From Streptomyces griseocarneus (GTDB lineage: Bacteria; Actinomycetota; Actinomycetes; Streptomycetales; Streptomycetaceae): a stretch of 64,000 nt of DNA. The DNA is taken from assembly GCF_014655595.1 (NCBI RefSeq), contig NZ_BNBL01000009.1, forward strand, positions 1 through 64,000, written 5' to 3'. Position numbers and translations under genes: made by a program. Each line of letters begins with the position of its first letter. Position 1 is the stretch's first letter. Shown piece by piece: positions 41,348-49,335 of the stretch. The notes beneath the pieces were generated by a model. The model was not told the origin of the DNA. It saw only the letters and a list, made by a program, of their open reading frames with translations, and did not search any database.

Positions 41348-41815
41348 CTACTGGATCCTCGGCTCCGGCTCTTCCTCTTCCTCGTCCGGCAGCTTCACGT
41401 CGGTCACGGCGATGTTGACCTCGACGACCTCCAGGCCAGTCATCCGCTCCACCGCCGCGATGACGTTCTCCCGCACGGCGCGGGCGATCTCCCTGATCTC
41501 CACGCCGTATTCCATGACGAGCTCCAGGTCCAGGGCCGTCTGGACCTCGCCGACCTCGGCCTTCACTCCCCGGCTGGGGGATTTGCCGCCGCCGGGAACG
41601 CGGTCGCGCACGGCTCCGAACGTGCGGGAGAGCCCACTGCCCATGGCATGGACGCCGGGCACCTCCCGGGCGGCCAGGCCCGCGATCTTCTCCACGACGC
41701 CGTCGGCGATGGTGGTGCGGCCGCGGTCCGCGGGGGCGGCCTGCGGCTGCTTGCCCTGGCCGCCGCTCGGGGTGCTCTTTCCGGTCTGGGGGTTCGGGCT
41801 TACGGTGTCTGCCAT
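41348..41815 (-). CDS. Asp23/Gls24 family envelope stress protein
   Basis: A 155-residue Asp23 protein. After a polar, low-complexity head (about 1-32), the Asp23 domain begins RTTIADGVVEKIAGLAAREV PGV and continues through DLELVMEYGVEIREIARAVR to VVEVNIAVTDVKL. The C-terminus is strongly acidic (DEEEEEPEP). Asp23 proteins are abundant membrane-associated proteins linked to cell-envelope stress. It is the first gene of a five-gene minus-strand operon that ends with an AmaP-like anchor. The start at 41815 has a purine-rich AAAGGCGA upstream. Confidence 0.9.
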   Translation of the reverse strand: MADTVSPNPQTGKSTPSGGQGKQPQAAPADRGRTTIADGVVEKIAGLAAREVPGVHAMGSGLSRTFGAVRDRVPGGGKSPSRGVKAEVGEVQTALDLELVMEYGVEIREIARAVRENVIAAVERMTGLEVVEVNIAVTDVKLPDEEEEEPEPRIQ

Positions 41816-41905
41816 CGTCGGTCGCCTTTCTTCCAGTCCTCTTCGCCACCATAGGCGGGGTCGGCGCACCCCGCCCGGGCGACGACGAAGACCGGAGGCG
41901 GCCGG

Positions 41906-42697
41906 CTACTCCCCGAGCCCCGCCAGGTCGCGCAGGCGGCGGCCCTGGGCGGCGCGCTCGGCGACGCGCTGTTCGTCGTAGGTGCGGCCGGCCGCGCCGC
42001 GCAGCAGGGCCTTGGTCTCGATGACGGCGTCGCGCGGGGCGGCCAGCAGGGCGGCGGCCAAGTCGTCGACGGCCGCGGAGAGTTCTGCGGCGGGCACGAC
42101 CACGTTGGCCAGGCCCGTGAGCTCGGCCTCGGCGGCGGAGACGAAGCGTCCGGTGGCGCAGATCTCCAGCGCGCGGGCGTAGCCGACGAGGGACACCAGC
42201 GGCTGGGTGCCGCCGAGGTCGGGCACCAGGCCCAGGCTGGTCTCGCGCATCGCGAACTGGACGTCGTCCGCGCAGACGCGCAGGTCACAGGCCAGCGCGA
42301 GCTGGAAGCCGGCGCCGATGGCATGGCCCTGCACGGCCGCTATGGAGACGATGTCGTTGCGCCGCCACCAGGTGAACGCCTCTTGGTACGTGGCGATTTC
42401 GGCGTCGAGCGCCTCCTCGCTGCCGCGCGCGAGGTCGATGAAGGACGGCTCGCCGTCGAAGCCCTCGGGGGTGAAGGCCTGGCGGTCGAGTCCCGCGGAG
42501 AAGGACTTGCCCTCTCCCTTGAGCACCACCACCCGCACGGAACCCGGCAGCAGCCGGCCCGCCTCGGTCAGTGCCCGCCACAGCGCGGGCGACTGAGCGT
42601 TGCGCTTGGCGGGATTGGAGAGCGTGACGGTGGCAACCGTGTCGTCGACGGTGAGCTGTACGCCGTCCTGGTCGAGCAGGGTCCTGCGAGCAGTCAT
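41906..42697 (-). CDS. Enoyl-CoA hydratase/isomerase family protein
   Basis: A 263-residue crotonase-fold protein. The two oxyanion-hole segments are visible: GKSFSAGLDRQAF near residues 62-74 and VQGHAIGAGFQLALACDLR near 125-143. These are followed by FAMRETSLGLVPDLGGTQPL. Members hydrate enoyl-CoA or isomerise related thioesters in fatty-acid or amino-acid breakdown; the exact reaction is not deducible by eye. The ATG at 42697 has GGAGG correctly placed, and the upstream in-frame extension is dropped. It sits 90 bases after the Asp23 operon start, on the same strand but upstream of it. Confidence 0.88.
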   Translation of the reverse strand: MTARRTLLDQDGVQLTVDDTVATVTLSNPAKRNAQSPALWRALTEAGRLLPGSVRVVVLKGEGKSFSAGLDRQAFTPEGFDGEPSFIDLARGSEEALDAEIATYQEAFTWWRRNDIVSIAAVQGHAIGAGFQLALACDLRVCADDVQFAMRETSLGLVPDLGGTQPLVSLVGYARALEICATGRFVSAAEAELTGLANVVVPAAELSAAVDDLAAALLAAPRDAVIETKALLRGAAGRTYDEQRVAERAAQGRRLRDLAGLGE

Positions 42698-42744
42698 GGG
42701 GGCCTCCGAAATGGCCGCAGTCGCTTTGGTTGACTGCACAGTAA

Positions 42745-42776
42745 CCACCCGGTCGGCCGGTCGGCCGACCGGGTGG
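42745..42776 (-). terminator. Hairpin after gbn
   Basis: A perfect 14-bp stem (42745-42758 with 42763-42776) and a 4-base loop, 36 bases past the gbn stop on the minus strand. It separates gbn from the crotonase gene. Confidence 0.75.
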
Positions 42777-42811
42777 GACTGTCCTGACTGCTGTGCTGGG
42801 AGTGCGCGGCG

Positions 42812-43033
42812 TCAGGCCGAGGCGGCCTTCTTGCCGCGCGTTGCTCCGCCGCGACCTCGCAGGATCACGCCGGATTCGCTGAGCATCCGGTGCACGAAGC
42901 CATAGGAGCGGCCGGTCTCTTCGGCCAGCGCCCTGATACTCGCACCGGAGTCGTACTTCTTCTTCAGGTCTGCCGCGAGCTTTTCGCGCGCGGCGCCGGT
43001 CACCCGGCTGCCCTTCTTCAGAGTCTCGGCCAC
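42812..43033 (-). CDS. gbn: GATC-binding nucleoid-associated protein Gbn
   Basis: A 73-residue DNA-binding protein matching Streptomyces Gbn (SCO1839): AETLKKGSRVTGAAREKLAA at the start, a helix-turn-helix with SGASIRALAEETGRSYGFVH, and a basic tail RGRGGATRGKKAASA. Published work describes Gbn as a small nucleoid-associated protein that binds GATC-containing sites and affects development. The GTG at 43033 gives exactly the 73-residue length and has GAGGAGG six bases upstream; the longer frame is rejected. Five GATC sites lie in the 330 bases upstream, which may include its own control region. Confidence 0.92.
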   Translation of the reverse strand: MAETLKKGSRVTGAAREKLAADLKKKYDSGASIRALAEETGRSYGFVHRMLSESGVILRGRGGATRGKKAASA

Positions 43034-43402
43034 CCGTGCCTCCTCATGGGAGATGCGCCTCTTGTCTCTCATGATCACCCCTAGGCGGCCTCCTGGCCAC
43101 CCATTCGGCAAGGTCGATGCGAAGTCCGCGGGAAAGAGATCCCGGGATTTCCGGCCGGGACAGCCCTCGGAGCAGGCGATTCCATGCGATCCGGCTCGTA
43201 CGGCCGTACGGGTGGCGAGGTGAAGCGGCAGGTCAGACGGTGCACTCCCCCGCACGGCGCGAACGGCGCCCGGCACCTCGCACAGCGCGTGCGCCGGGGC
43301 ACCGGGAGGTGCGGGGGTACGAGCCGCCCTCACTCAGATGATGGATCACCCGTCGGCCGAATGATCGGGACCCCACTGATCAAGAAGCCGGTGACCGACC
43401 CG
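43034..43402. promoter_or_regulatory. gbn upstream region with clustered GATC sites
   Basis: No gene is supportable in this 369-base gap. It contains GATC at 43073, 43138, 43344, 43363 and 43378, three of them within 38 bases. That is several times the density expected for this base composition. As Gbn binds GATC motifs, these are candidate binding sites, either for autoregulation or chromosome structuring. Confidence 0.45.
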
Positions 43403-45001
43403 TCAGGCGAGGGCCACCAGGTCCGCGTAGTCCGGGCCCCACAGGTCCTCGACGCCGTCCGGGAGCAGGATGATCCGCTCCGGCTCGAGCGCGTCCACGG
43501 CGCCCTCGTCGTGCGTCACCAGCACGACCGCGCCCTTGTAGGTGCGCAGGGCGCCCAGGATCTCCTCGCGGCTGGCGGGGTCGAGGTTGTTGGTCGGCTC
43601 GTCCAGGAGGAGGACGTTGGCGGAGGAGACCACCAGCGTGGCCAGGGCCAGCCGGGTCTTCTCACCACCGGAGAGCACGCCGGCGGGCTTGTCGACGTCG
43701 TCGCCGGAGAAGAGGAACGAGCCCAGCGTCTTGCGGACCTCGACGAGGTCCAGGTCGGGGGCCGAGGAGCGCATGTTCTCCAGGACCGTGCGGTCCGGGT
43801 CGAGCGTCTCGTGCTCCTGGGCGTAGTAGCCGAGCTTGAGGCCGTGGCCGGGGGTGACCTGGCCGGTGTCGGGCTTCTCCGTGCCGGCGAGCAGCCGCAG
43901 CAGGGTGGTCTTGCCGGCGCCGTTGAGGCCCAGGATGACCACGCGGGAGCCCTTGTCGATGGCCAGGTCGACGTCGGTGAAGATCTCCAGCGAGCCGTAG
44001 GACTTCGACAGGCCCTCGGCGGTCAGCGGGGTCTTGCCGCAGGGCGCGGGATCCGGGAAACGGAGCTTGGCGACCTTGTCGGAGACGCGGACCTCGTCCA
44101 GGCCCTTGAGCAGCCGCTCGGCGCGCTTGGCCATGTTCTGCGCGGCGACGGTCTTGGTGGCCTTGGCGCGCATCTTGTCGGCCTGCGAATTGAGGGCCGC
44201 GGCCTTCTTCTCGGCGTTCTGGCGCTCGCGCTTGCGGCGCTTCTCGTCGGCCTCGCGCTGCTGCTGGTAGAGCTTCCAGCCCATGTTGTAGACGTCGATG
44301 ACCGAGCGGTTGGCGTCGAGGTAGAAGACCTTGTTCACGACGGTCTCGACGAGGTCGACGTCGTGGGAGATGACGATGAAGCCGCCGCGGTAGGTCTTGA
44401 GGTAGTCCCGCAGCCAGGCGATGGAGTCGGCGTCGAGGTGGTTGGTGGGCTCGTCCAGGAGCAGCGTGTCGGCGTCCGAGAAGAGGATCCGGGCCAGCTC
44501 GACGCGGCGGCGCTGACCGCCGGAGAGGGTGTGCAGCGGCTGGGTCAGGATGCGGTCGGGCAGGCCCAGGCTGGCGGCGATGGTCGCGGCCTCCGCCTCG
44601 GCGGCGTAACCGCCCTTGGTCAGGAACTCCGTCTCCAGGCGCTCGTACTTCTTCATCGCCTTCTCGCGGGTGGCGCCCTTGCCGTTGGCCATCCGGTCCT
44701 CGTTCTCGCGCATCTTGCGCAGGACGGAGTCCAGGCCGCGCGCGGAGAGGATGCGGTCCCGGGCCATGACGTCGAGGTCGCCGGTGCGGGGGTCCTGCGG
44801 GAGGTAGCCGACCTCGCCGGAGCGGGCGATCGTGCCCGCGGCGGGGATGCCCTCGCCGGCGAGGCACTTGGTGAGGGTGGTCTTGCCCGCGCCGTTGCGG
44901 CCGACCAGGCCGACGCGGTCGCCCTTGGCGATGCGGAAGGAGGCGGACTCGATGAGGACGCGTGCGCCGGCGCGCAGCTCGATACCGGAGGCGGTGATCA
45001 C
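43403..45001 (-). CDS. ABC-F family ATPase
   Basis: A 532-residue soluble protein with two ABC ATPase domains and no membrane part, the ABC-F layout of ribosome-associated ATPases. Domain 1: GRNGAGKTTLTKCL, LSGGQRRRVEL, LLLDEPTNHLD. A long charged linker follows (about 240-300, rich in Lys, Arg and Glu). Domain 2: GLNGAGKTTLLRL, LSGGEKTRLAL, LLLDEPTNNLD. It is more likely an EttA/Uup-like translation factor than a drug pump. The GTG at 45001 is the best family start. No antibiotic genes adjoin it. Confidence 0.92.
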   Translation of the reverse strand: MITASGIELRAGARVLIESASFRIAKGDRVGLVGRNGAGKTTLTKCLAGEGIPAAGTIARSGEVGYLPQDPRTGDLDVMARDRILSARGLDSVLRKMRENEDRMANGKGATREKAMKKYERLETEFLTKGGYAAEAEAATIAASLGLPDRILTQPLHTLSGGQRRRVELARILFSDADTLLLDEPTNHLDADSIAWLRDYLKTYRGGFIVISHDVDLVETVVNKVFYLDANRSVIDVYNMGWKLYQQQREADEKRRKRERQNAEKKAAALNSQADKMRAKATKTVAAQNMAKRAERLLKGLDEVRVSDKVAKLRFPDPAPCGKTPLTAEGLSKSYGSLEIFTDVDLAIDKGSRVVILGLNGAGKTTLLRLLAGTEKPDTGQVTPGHGLKLGYYAQEHETLDPDRTVLENMRSSAPDLDLVEVRKTLGSFLFSGDDVDKPAGVLSGGEKTRLALATLVVSSANVLLLDEPTNNLDPASREEILGALRTYKGAVVLVTHDEGAVDALEPERIILLPDGVEDLWGPDYADLVALA

Positions 45002-45355
45002 GGGGGTTTCTACTCCTGGGCGAAGTGGACGGCGGTGGGACGGACTGGGGTCGCGATGACGCCGTCTAATGCGCGAGGAGGAATGCCATGCGGACCAGTC
45101 TAACGGGGGCGCGCAACCGGAATTCCGGGGTCGCGCGCCGCGCCCGGGCACGCCGGAGAGCGCGGGGAAGGGACGGTTCGCCGATACTCGGGGTGGACAG
45201 CCCTGGCTGGAGGGCCACGGGGCACCGGGGCCGGCCCGGCACGGTGAGCCCCGAGAAGTCCACGGGGCGGCCGCTGATGTGGTTCACCACCGGTTTCACC
45301 ACGGGTGACCTGCGGCGCTGCGACACCTTCCGCTAACGCACGAGGAGCGAGCGTC
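45002..45355. other. Intergenic gap without recognisable gene
   Basis: The 354 bases between the ABC-F and VOC genes contain only short competing ORFs on both strands, with no ribosome sites or motifs. Promoters for the two divergent genes should lie here, but I see no clear -35/-10 pair. Confidence 0.5.
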
Positions 45356-45778
45356 ATGACGGACACCCACACGGTCTCGCCGGCCATCTGCCCCGCCCTG
45401 CTGTACGACGACGCGCACGCGGCGATCCGCCAGCTGACGGACGCCTTCGGCTTCGCCAGGACCGCGCTGTACGAGAGCGAGGACGGCACCGTGCTGCACG
45501 CCGAGCTCGTCCACGGCAACGGCATGGTGATGGTCGGCTCCCGGGGGCGCGGCGGCATCTTCGACCAGGCGATGCGGCAGGCGGGACCGGCGGGCGTCTA
45601 CGTCGTCGTCGAGGACACCGACGCCCACCACGCGCGGGCCGCGGAGCACGGCGTGGAGATCCTGATGCCCCCGACCGACCAGGAGTACGGCTCCCGCGAC
45701 TACATGGCGCGGGACGTCGGGGGCAACATCTGGACCTTCGGCACGTACGCCCCGAAGGGACCGGAGATCATCGGCTGA
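45356..45778 (+). CDS. VOC/glyoxalase superfamily protein
   Basis: A 140-residue VOC-fold protein of the PhnB/YycE-like type: AICPALLYDDAHAAIRQLTDAFGF at the start, GVYVVVEDTDAHHARAAEHG in the second half, and EYGSRDYMARDVGGNIWTFG near the end. Such proteins may be glyoxalases, dioxygenases or antibiotic-binding proteins; metal ligands cannot be assigned with confidence. The ATG at 45356 has GAGGAG ten bases upstream. It is convergent with the following gene. Confidence 0.87.
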   Translation: MTDTHTVSPAICPALLYDDAHAAIRQLTDAFGFARTALYESEDGTVLHAELVHGNGMVMVGSRGRGGIFDQAMRQAGPAGVYVVVEDTDAHHARAAEHGVEILMPPTDQEYGSRDYMARDVGGNIWTFGTYAPKGPEIIG

Positions 45779-45805
45779 GGCCGCCGGCCACCGCCCCGGC
45801 CCCGG

Positions 45806-47215
45806 TCAGGCGCCGCCCCGGTGCACCTGGAAGGCGGCCCGGCGCACGGCCTTGGCCAGCGCCGGGTCGGGGTGCGCGGCCGCCAGCGCGACCAGCACCT
45901 GGACCGTGCGGGGATGCCCCACGGCCCGTACCTCCTCCAGCAGGCCCGGAACCGTGCCCTGGACGGCCGAGTCGAGGTGCCGCACCAGCAGCCGGCTCTC
46001 CCCGTGGTCGGCGACGGCGGCGGCCGTGTCCACCCACAGCCACGTCGCCTCCTCGCGCGTGAGGACCTCCGCCGCCTCCTCGGGGTCGTGCCCCTCGTGC
46101 TCGGCGAGCCACAGCAGGGCGTACGGGCGCAGCACCGGCTCCAGGGCCACCGCCCGCACCGCGGGCTCGGCGGGGGCGCCGACCGCCCGCAGGGCCTCGA
46201 AGGCCAGGCCCCGGACCATGGCGTCGTCGGCGCGGGCGGCGTCCAGGAGCTCGGCGACGGCGCTGCGCACGGGCCGGGCGGCCAGCCAGGCGCGGTACTC
46301 GGCGCGGGCGGGCCCGGGGGTGAGGTCGGCGCAGCCGCGCAGCATGGCCTCGGCGGACAGCTCGATGTTGCCGGCGGGGCTCTGGGCCGCGACGCAGATC
46401 TGCTCGAGCTTGACCCACACCGCCCAGTTCCCCAGCGGGGTGAGCAGGGCCTCGGCCCGCGGCCCGGCGTCGCCGCGCATGACGAGCGCGCCCACCGAGG
46501 CGAGGCCGCGCAGCGCCCAGTCGAGCAGTTCGGGGAGCGGGTCCCCGGTGACCGGGGCGGGGGCCGGGGTCGTGGCCGGCTGGGTGCCGTAGGGGACCTC
46601 GCAGCGCTCGGCGCGGATCTCCGCGACGCGCTGCTGGAGCAGGTCGAGCAGCATGGCCACGGAGACCGGGCCGGCCGACAGGTGCATGACGGACAGCAGC
46701 TGGGGCGCGGCCTCGACGACCTCGGCGGCGAGGGTCGGATCGGTGCCGGCGGGCTCGGGGTGGGCCAGGGACCAGGCGTCGAAGAGGGCGACCCAGCCGC
46801 GCAGCACGGCGCTGTCGTCGCGGTCCCAGGCCTGCAGCCGCCAGCCGGGGCGGGCGGCGCCGTCGTGGAGCTCGAGGAGCCCGGCGAGGCGGGCGCGGTC
46901 CCAGTCGGAGCGTACCTGGCCGGTCGTCAGACCCAGTGCGGCGGCGGCCCGGTCGACGGTCTCGTCGCACAGCCCGCCGCCGCGGGCGCACTCGTCGGCG
47001 GCCCAGCGGGCCAGCCGGACCGTGCCGGCGAGACCTGCTCTGGCCTGCCGGGCCAGTTCCGGCCGGGCCGGGGTGCCTGCGGGCGGTCGGGGCGCCGGGC
47101 GGGAGCCTCGGTTCGCCACGGCCCGGCGGGCGGCGGCGATCGGCTGTCGGGGGACGAGTCTGAGCCGGGAGTCGCGCGGAGTACGGGACGTCACAGGAGC
47201 AGTCTTGCCGTTCAC
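45806..47215 (-). CDS. HEAT-repeat-like conserved protein of unknown function
   Basis: A 469-residue soluble protein. After a basic, Pro-rich head (about 1-45), a segment near 60-110 (LARWAADECARGGGLCDETVD and following) resembles a winged or helix-turn-helix-like unit. The C-terminal half consists of Ala/Leu-rich helical repeats (VRGLAFEALRAVGAPAEPAV, YALLWLAEHEGHDPEEAAEV), typical of HEAT-like scaffolds. I do not recognise a named family. The GTG at 47215 is chosen provisionally; GTG 47194 is the alternative and neither has a good ribosome site. Confidence 0.7.
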   Translation of the reverse strand: MNGKTAPVTSRTPRDSRLRLVPRQPIAAARRAVANRGSRPAPRPPAGTPARPELARQARAGLAGTVRLARWAADECARGGGLCDETVDRAAAALGLTTGQVRSDWDRARLAGLLELHDGAARPGWRLQAWDRDDSAVLRGWVALFDAWSLAHPEPAGTDPTLAAEVVEAAPQLLSVMHLSAGPVSVAMLLDLLQQRVAEIRAERCEVPYGTQPATTPAPAPVTGDPLPELLDWALRGLASVGALVMRGDAGPRAEALLTPLGNWAVWVKLEQICVAAQSPAGNIELSAEAMLRGCADLTPGPARAEYRAWLAARPVRSAVAELLDAARADDAMVRGLAFEALRAVGAPAEPAVRAVALEPVLRPYALLWLAEHEGHDPEEAAEVLTREEATWLWVDTAAAVADHGESRLLVRHLDSAVQGTVPGLLEEVRAVGHPRTVQVLVALAAAHPDPALAKAVRRAAFQVHRGGA

Positions 47216-47305
47216 GCTCCGAAAACCCAATCGGAATCAACTATCCGGCCGCGCGCACCCCGTGGGGGGAAGCCGCAGGCAGGGCGCGGGCGCCGTGCGC
47301 GCCCG

Positions 47306-48433
47306 CTACATCAGGGGCACCAGGAAGCGCCGCAGGGCCTCCTCGTAGCCCACCGGATCGGCGTTCCAGGAGCCCGCGTGGCCGGCGCCGCGGACGATCC
47401 GCAGGGTGATCAGTTCCGGTCGTCCGGCGGCGAGTTCGCGGGAGTGCCGCAGCGGCGCGAGGGGGTCGTCGGTGCCGTGCACCACGAGGGTGGGCACGGT
47501 CACGCCGGCCGGGTCGGCGGCGTCCAGCAGGCTGCCGGGGGCGAGGCCGATCCTGCCCTCGGTCGCCCGGACCGCAAGCGGAATGAGCGGCGCCGGGACG
47601 CGGTGGGCGGCGAGGGCGCGCAGCGCGGCGGGCCAGTCGAGGAGCGGGGAGTCCAGGACGAGGCCGCCGATGTGGCGGCTGAGCGAGGACTCCCGGGCGG
47701 CGAGCAGGGCCATGGTGGCGCCGGTGGACCAGCCGTGCAGCACGACGCGGCGGGCGCCGTTGCGCAGGGCGTAACGGAGGGCGGCATCGAGATCCCGCCA
47801 CTCCCTCGCACCGAAGTGGCCGATTCCGTGCGCCGGCCGGGGCGCTCCGGGGTCACCCCGGTAGGTGACGGCGAGCACGGGGAGCCGCTGCGCGTGGAGG
47901 AACGGCAGGAGGTTCATGGCGTGCTCGCGCGTGGTGCCCAGGCCGTGCACGGTGATGACCCAGGTGTCGCGGGCCGCGGGCACGAACCAGGCGGGCAGCG
48001 GCCCGAGCTCGCCGGGCACGTCCACGTCGGCGTGGTCGAGGCCGAGCGCGTCGCGCGGGTTGCCCGCGTACACCCGCGGGGTCAGCCAGACGTGGTCGCC
48101 CTGCCGCGGGCTGCCGTGCGCGACGCGCTCCAGGCGCCTCACCACGCAGTGGTGGGGGTGCGAGACGTCGGCCACCACGCCCCCGACCACGGCGTGCAGG
48201 CCGCGCCCGGTCAGGCCGTAGGTGCCGGGGCGCAGCGCGGCGGGGGTGCGGGTGAGGGTGACGGTGCCCGGGCCGGTGTCGTGGACGGCGATCCTCGGCT
48301 CGCCGGGCGGCGGCCGGCCGGGGCCGGCCTTGAGGGCAGCGTCACCGGCGTACCGTCCGGCCGCCACCGCGGCCGCTCCGGCACCGATCACAGTGGCGGC
48401 GGTCAGGGCCGCCGCCCGGCGCGGGCCCATCAC
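47306..48433 (-). CDS. Alpha/beta hydrolase with N-terminal membrane anchor
   Basis: A 375-residue protein with an N-terminal hydrophobic segment (about 6-27) that may be a signal anchor, a beta-rich region of unknown fold (about 45-135), and an alpha/beta-hydrolase domain (about 150-375). The nucleophile elbow is HGWSTGATMALL, the acid is probably in HGTDDPLAPL, and the histidine in GAGHAGSWN. HGLGTTREHAMN supplies the oxyanion region. An esterase or peptidase role at the membrane is plausible; the substrate is unknown. GTG 48433 and ATG 48430 are adjacent start choices. Confidence 0.85.
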   Translation of the reverse strand: MMGPRRAAALTAATVIGAGAAAVAAGRYAGDAALKAGPGRPPPGEPRIAVHDTGPGTVTLTRTPAALRPGTYGLTGRGLHAVVGGVVADVSHPHHCVVRRLERVAHGSPRQGDHVWLTPRVYAGNPRDALGLDHADVDVPGELGPLPAWFVPAARDTWVITVHGLGTTREHAMNLLPFLHAQRLPVLAVTYRGDPGAPRPAHGIGHFGAREWRDLDAALRYALRNGARRVVLHGWSTGATMALLAARESSLSRHIGGLVLDSPLLDWPAALRALAAHRVPAPLIPLAVRATEGRIGLAPGSLLDAADPAGVTVPTLVVHGTDDPLAPLRHSRELAAGRPELITLRIVRGAGHAGSWNADPVGYEEALRRFLVPLM

Positions 48434-48524
48434 CCCCAGTGTGGGCTCGGGCCCCGGCCACGGCCAGTGGGCGTGCCGTGCCCGGCGCGCCGCGCCCGCG
48501 GGACGTGCGCGCCGGGGCCCGGGG

Positions 48525-49223
48525 TCACTCCCGCCGCTGTCCGTAGCCGCGCAGGGCGGCGGCCGTCTCGTCCAGTTGCCCGGGGGTGAGCAGGGCCGGG
48601 GTGTGGCCGGGGACGGTGGCGGCGGTGAGCCAGACCCTGCACATCCACTCGAGCTGGGCGGTGCGGTCGTAGGCCTGCTCGAGAGTGGCGCCGTGGGTGA
48701 GGGTGCCGTGGTTGCGCAGCAGGCAGCCGCTGCGGCCGTCGAGGGCGCGCAGGACGTGGGCGGCCAGTTCGTCGCTGCCGTAGCGGGCGTAGGGGGCGAC
48801 GCGGACCGGGCCGCCGAGGGCGGCGGCCATGTAGTGGATCAGCGGGACCTCGGTGACGAGGGTGGAGACGGCCGTGGCGTGCACCGCGTGGGTGTGCACG
48901 ATCGCGGCGGCGTCGGTGGCGCGGTAGACGGCGAGGTGCATGGGCAGCTCGCTGGTGGGGGTCAGCTCGCCGATCACCTGGCGGCCCGAGAGGTCGACGC
49001 CGGTGATGTCGGCGGGGCCGAGACGGTCGTAGGGGACGCCGCTGGGCGTGACGAGCACCACGTCGCCGACCCTGGCGGAGACGTTGCCGGAGGTGCCGAC
49101 GACGAGCCCCTCGGCCGTGGTGCGGCGGGCCGTGGCGACCACCTCCGCCCAGGCGCGCCTTGGGTCCTGGCCCGCCGCGCCGGCTCCGCTCCCGCTGCCG
49201 CCGATCTCTTCGTGCGCACTCAT
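48525..49223 (-). CDS. Class II aldolase/adducin family protein
   Basis: A 232-residue class II aldolase-type protein similar to L-fuculose-phosphate aldolases. GLVVGTSGNVSAR is the phosphate-binding start. SELPMHLAVYRATDAAAIVHTH is followed by AVHATAVS, giving zinc ligands His-x-His, and RNHGTLTHGATLEQAYDRT gives the third zinc histidine. It should cleave or form a sugar-phosphate or methylthioribulose-phosphate-like bond. The start at 49223 has GGAGG upstream. It is divergent from the phosphate transporter; the gap holds a PHO box. Confidence 0.87.
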   Translation of the reverse strand: MSAHEEIGGSGSGAGAAGQDPRRAWAEVVATARRTTAEGLVVGTSGNVSARVGDVVLVTPSGVPYDRLGPADITGVDLSGRQVIGELTPTSELPMHLAVYRATDAAAIVHTHAVHATAVSTLVTEVPLIHYMAAALGGPVRVAPYARYGSDELAAHVLRALDGRSGCLLRNHGTLTHGATLEQAYDRTAQLEWMCRVWLTAATVPGHTPALLTPGQLDETAAALRGYGQRRE

Positions 49224-49265
49224 CGGTCGTCGCCTCCGGTTCGCGTCATGGTTCCGCTCGGCCCA

Positions 49266-49287
49266 GTTCACCTTCCGTTCACCCTGA
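49266..49287 (+). promoter_or_regulatory. PHO box (PhoP binding site) before the phosphate transporter
   Basis: Two adjacent 11-base direct repeats, GTTCACCTTCC (49266-49276) and GTTCACCCTGA (49277-49287), match the Streptomyces PHO-box repeat GTTCACC. A TACGGT -10 candidate lies at 49293-49298, so the box would cover the -35 position, as expected for PhoP activation during phosphate limitation. Confidence 0.8.
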
Positions 49288-49335
49288 GTCCCTACGGTCG
49301 CCGCGTACTGACCATCGAGCTGATTGCCTGGGTGA

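Noticed and set aside
43117..43341. 74-codon ORF in the gbn upstream gap
   Set aside because: No ribosome site, Arg/Pro-rich, competing ORFs on the other strand; the gap looks regulatory.
43403..45001. ABC-F gene as an antibiotic-resistance determinant
   Set aside because: No biosynthetic or resistance neighbours; the sequence looks like a housekeeping ribosome-associated ABC-F.
45821..48589. 922-codon plus-strand ORF
   Set aside because: Antisense to two real genes, repetitive Gly/Arg composition, no fold.
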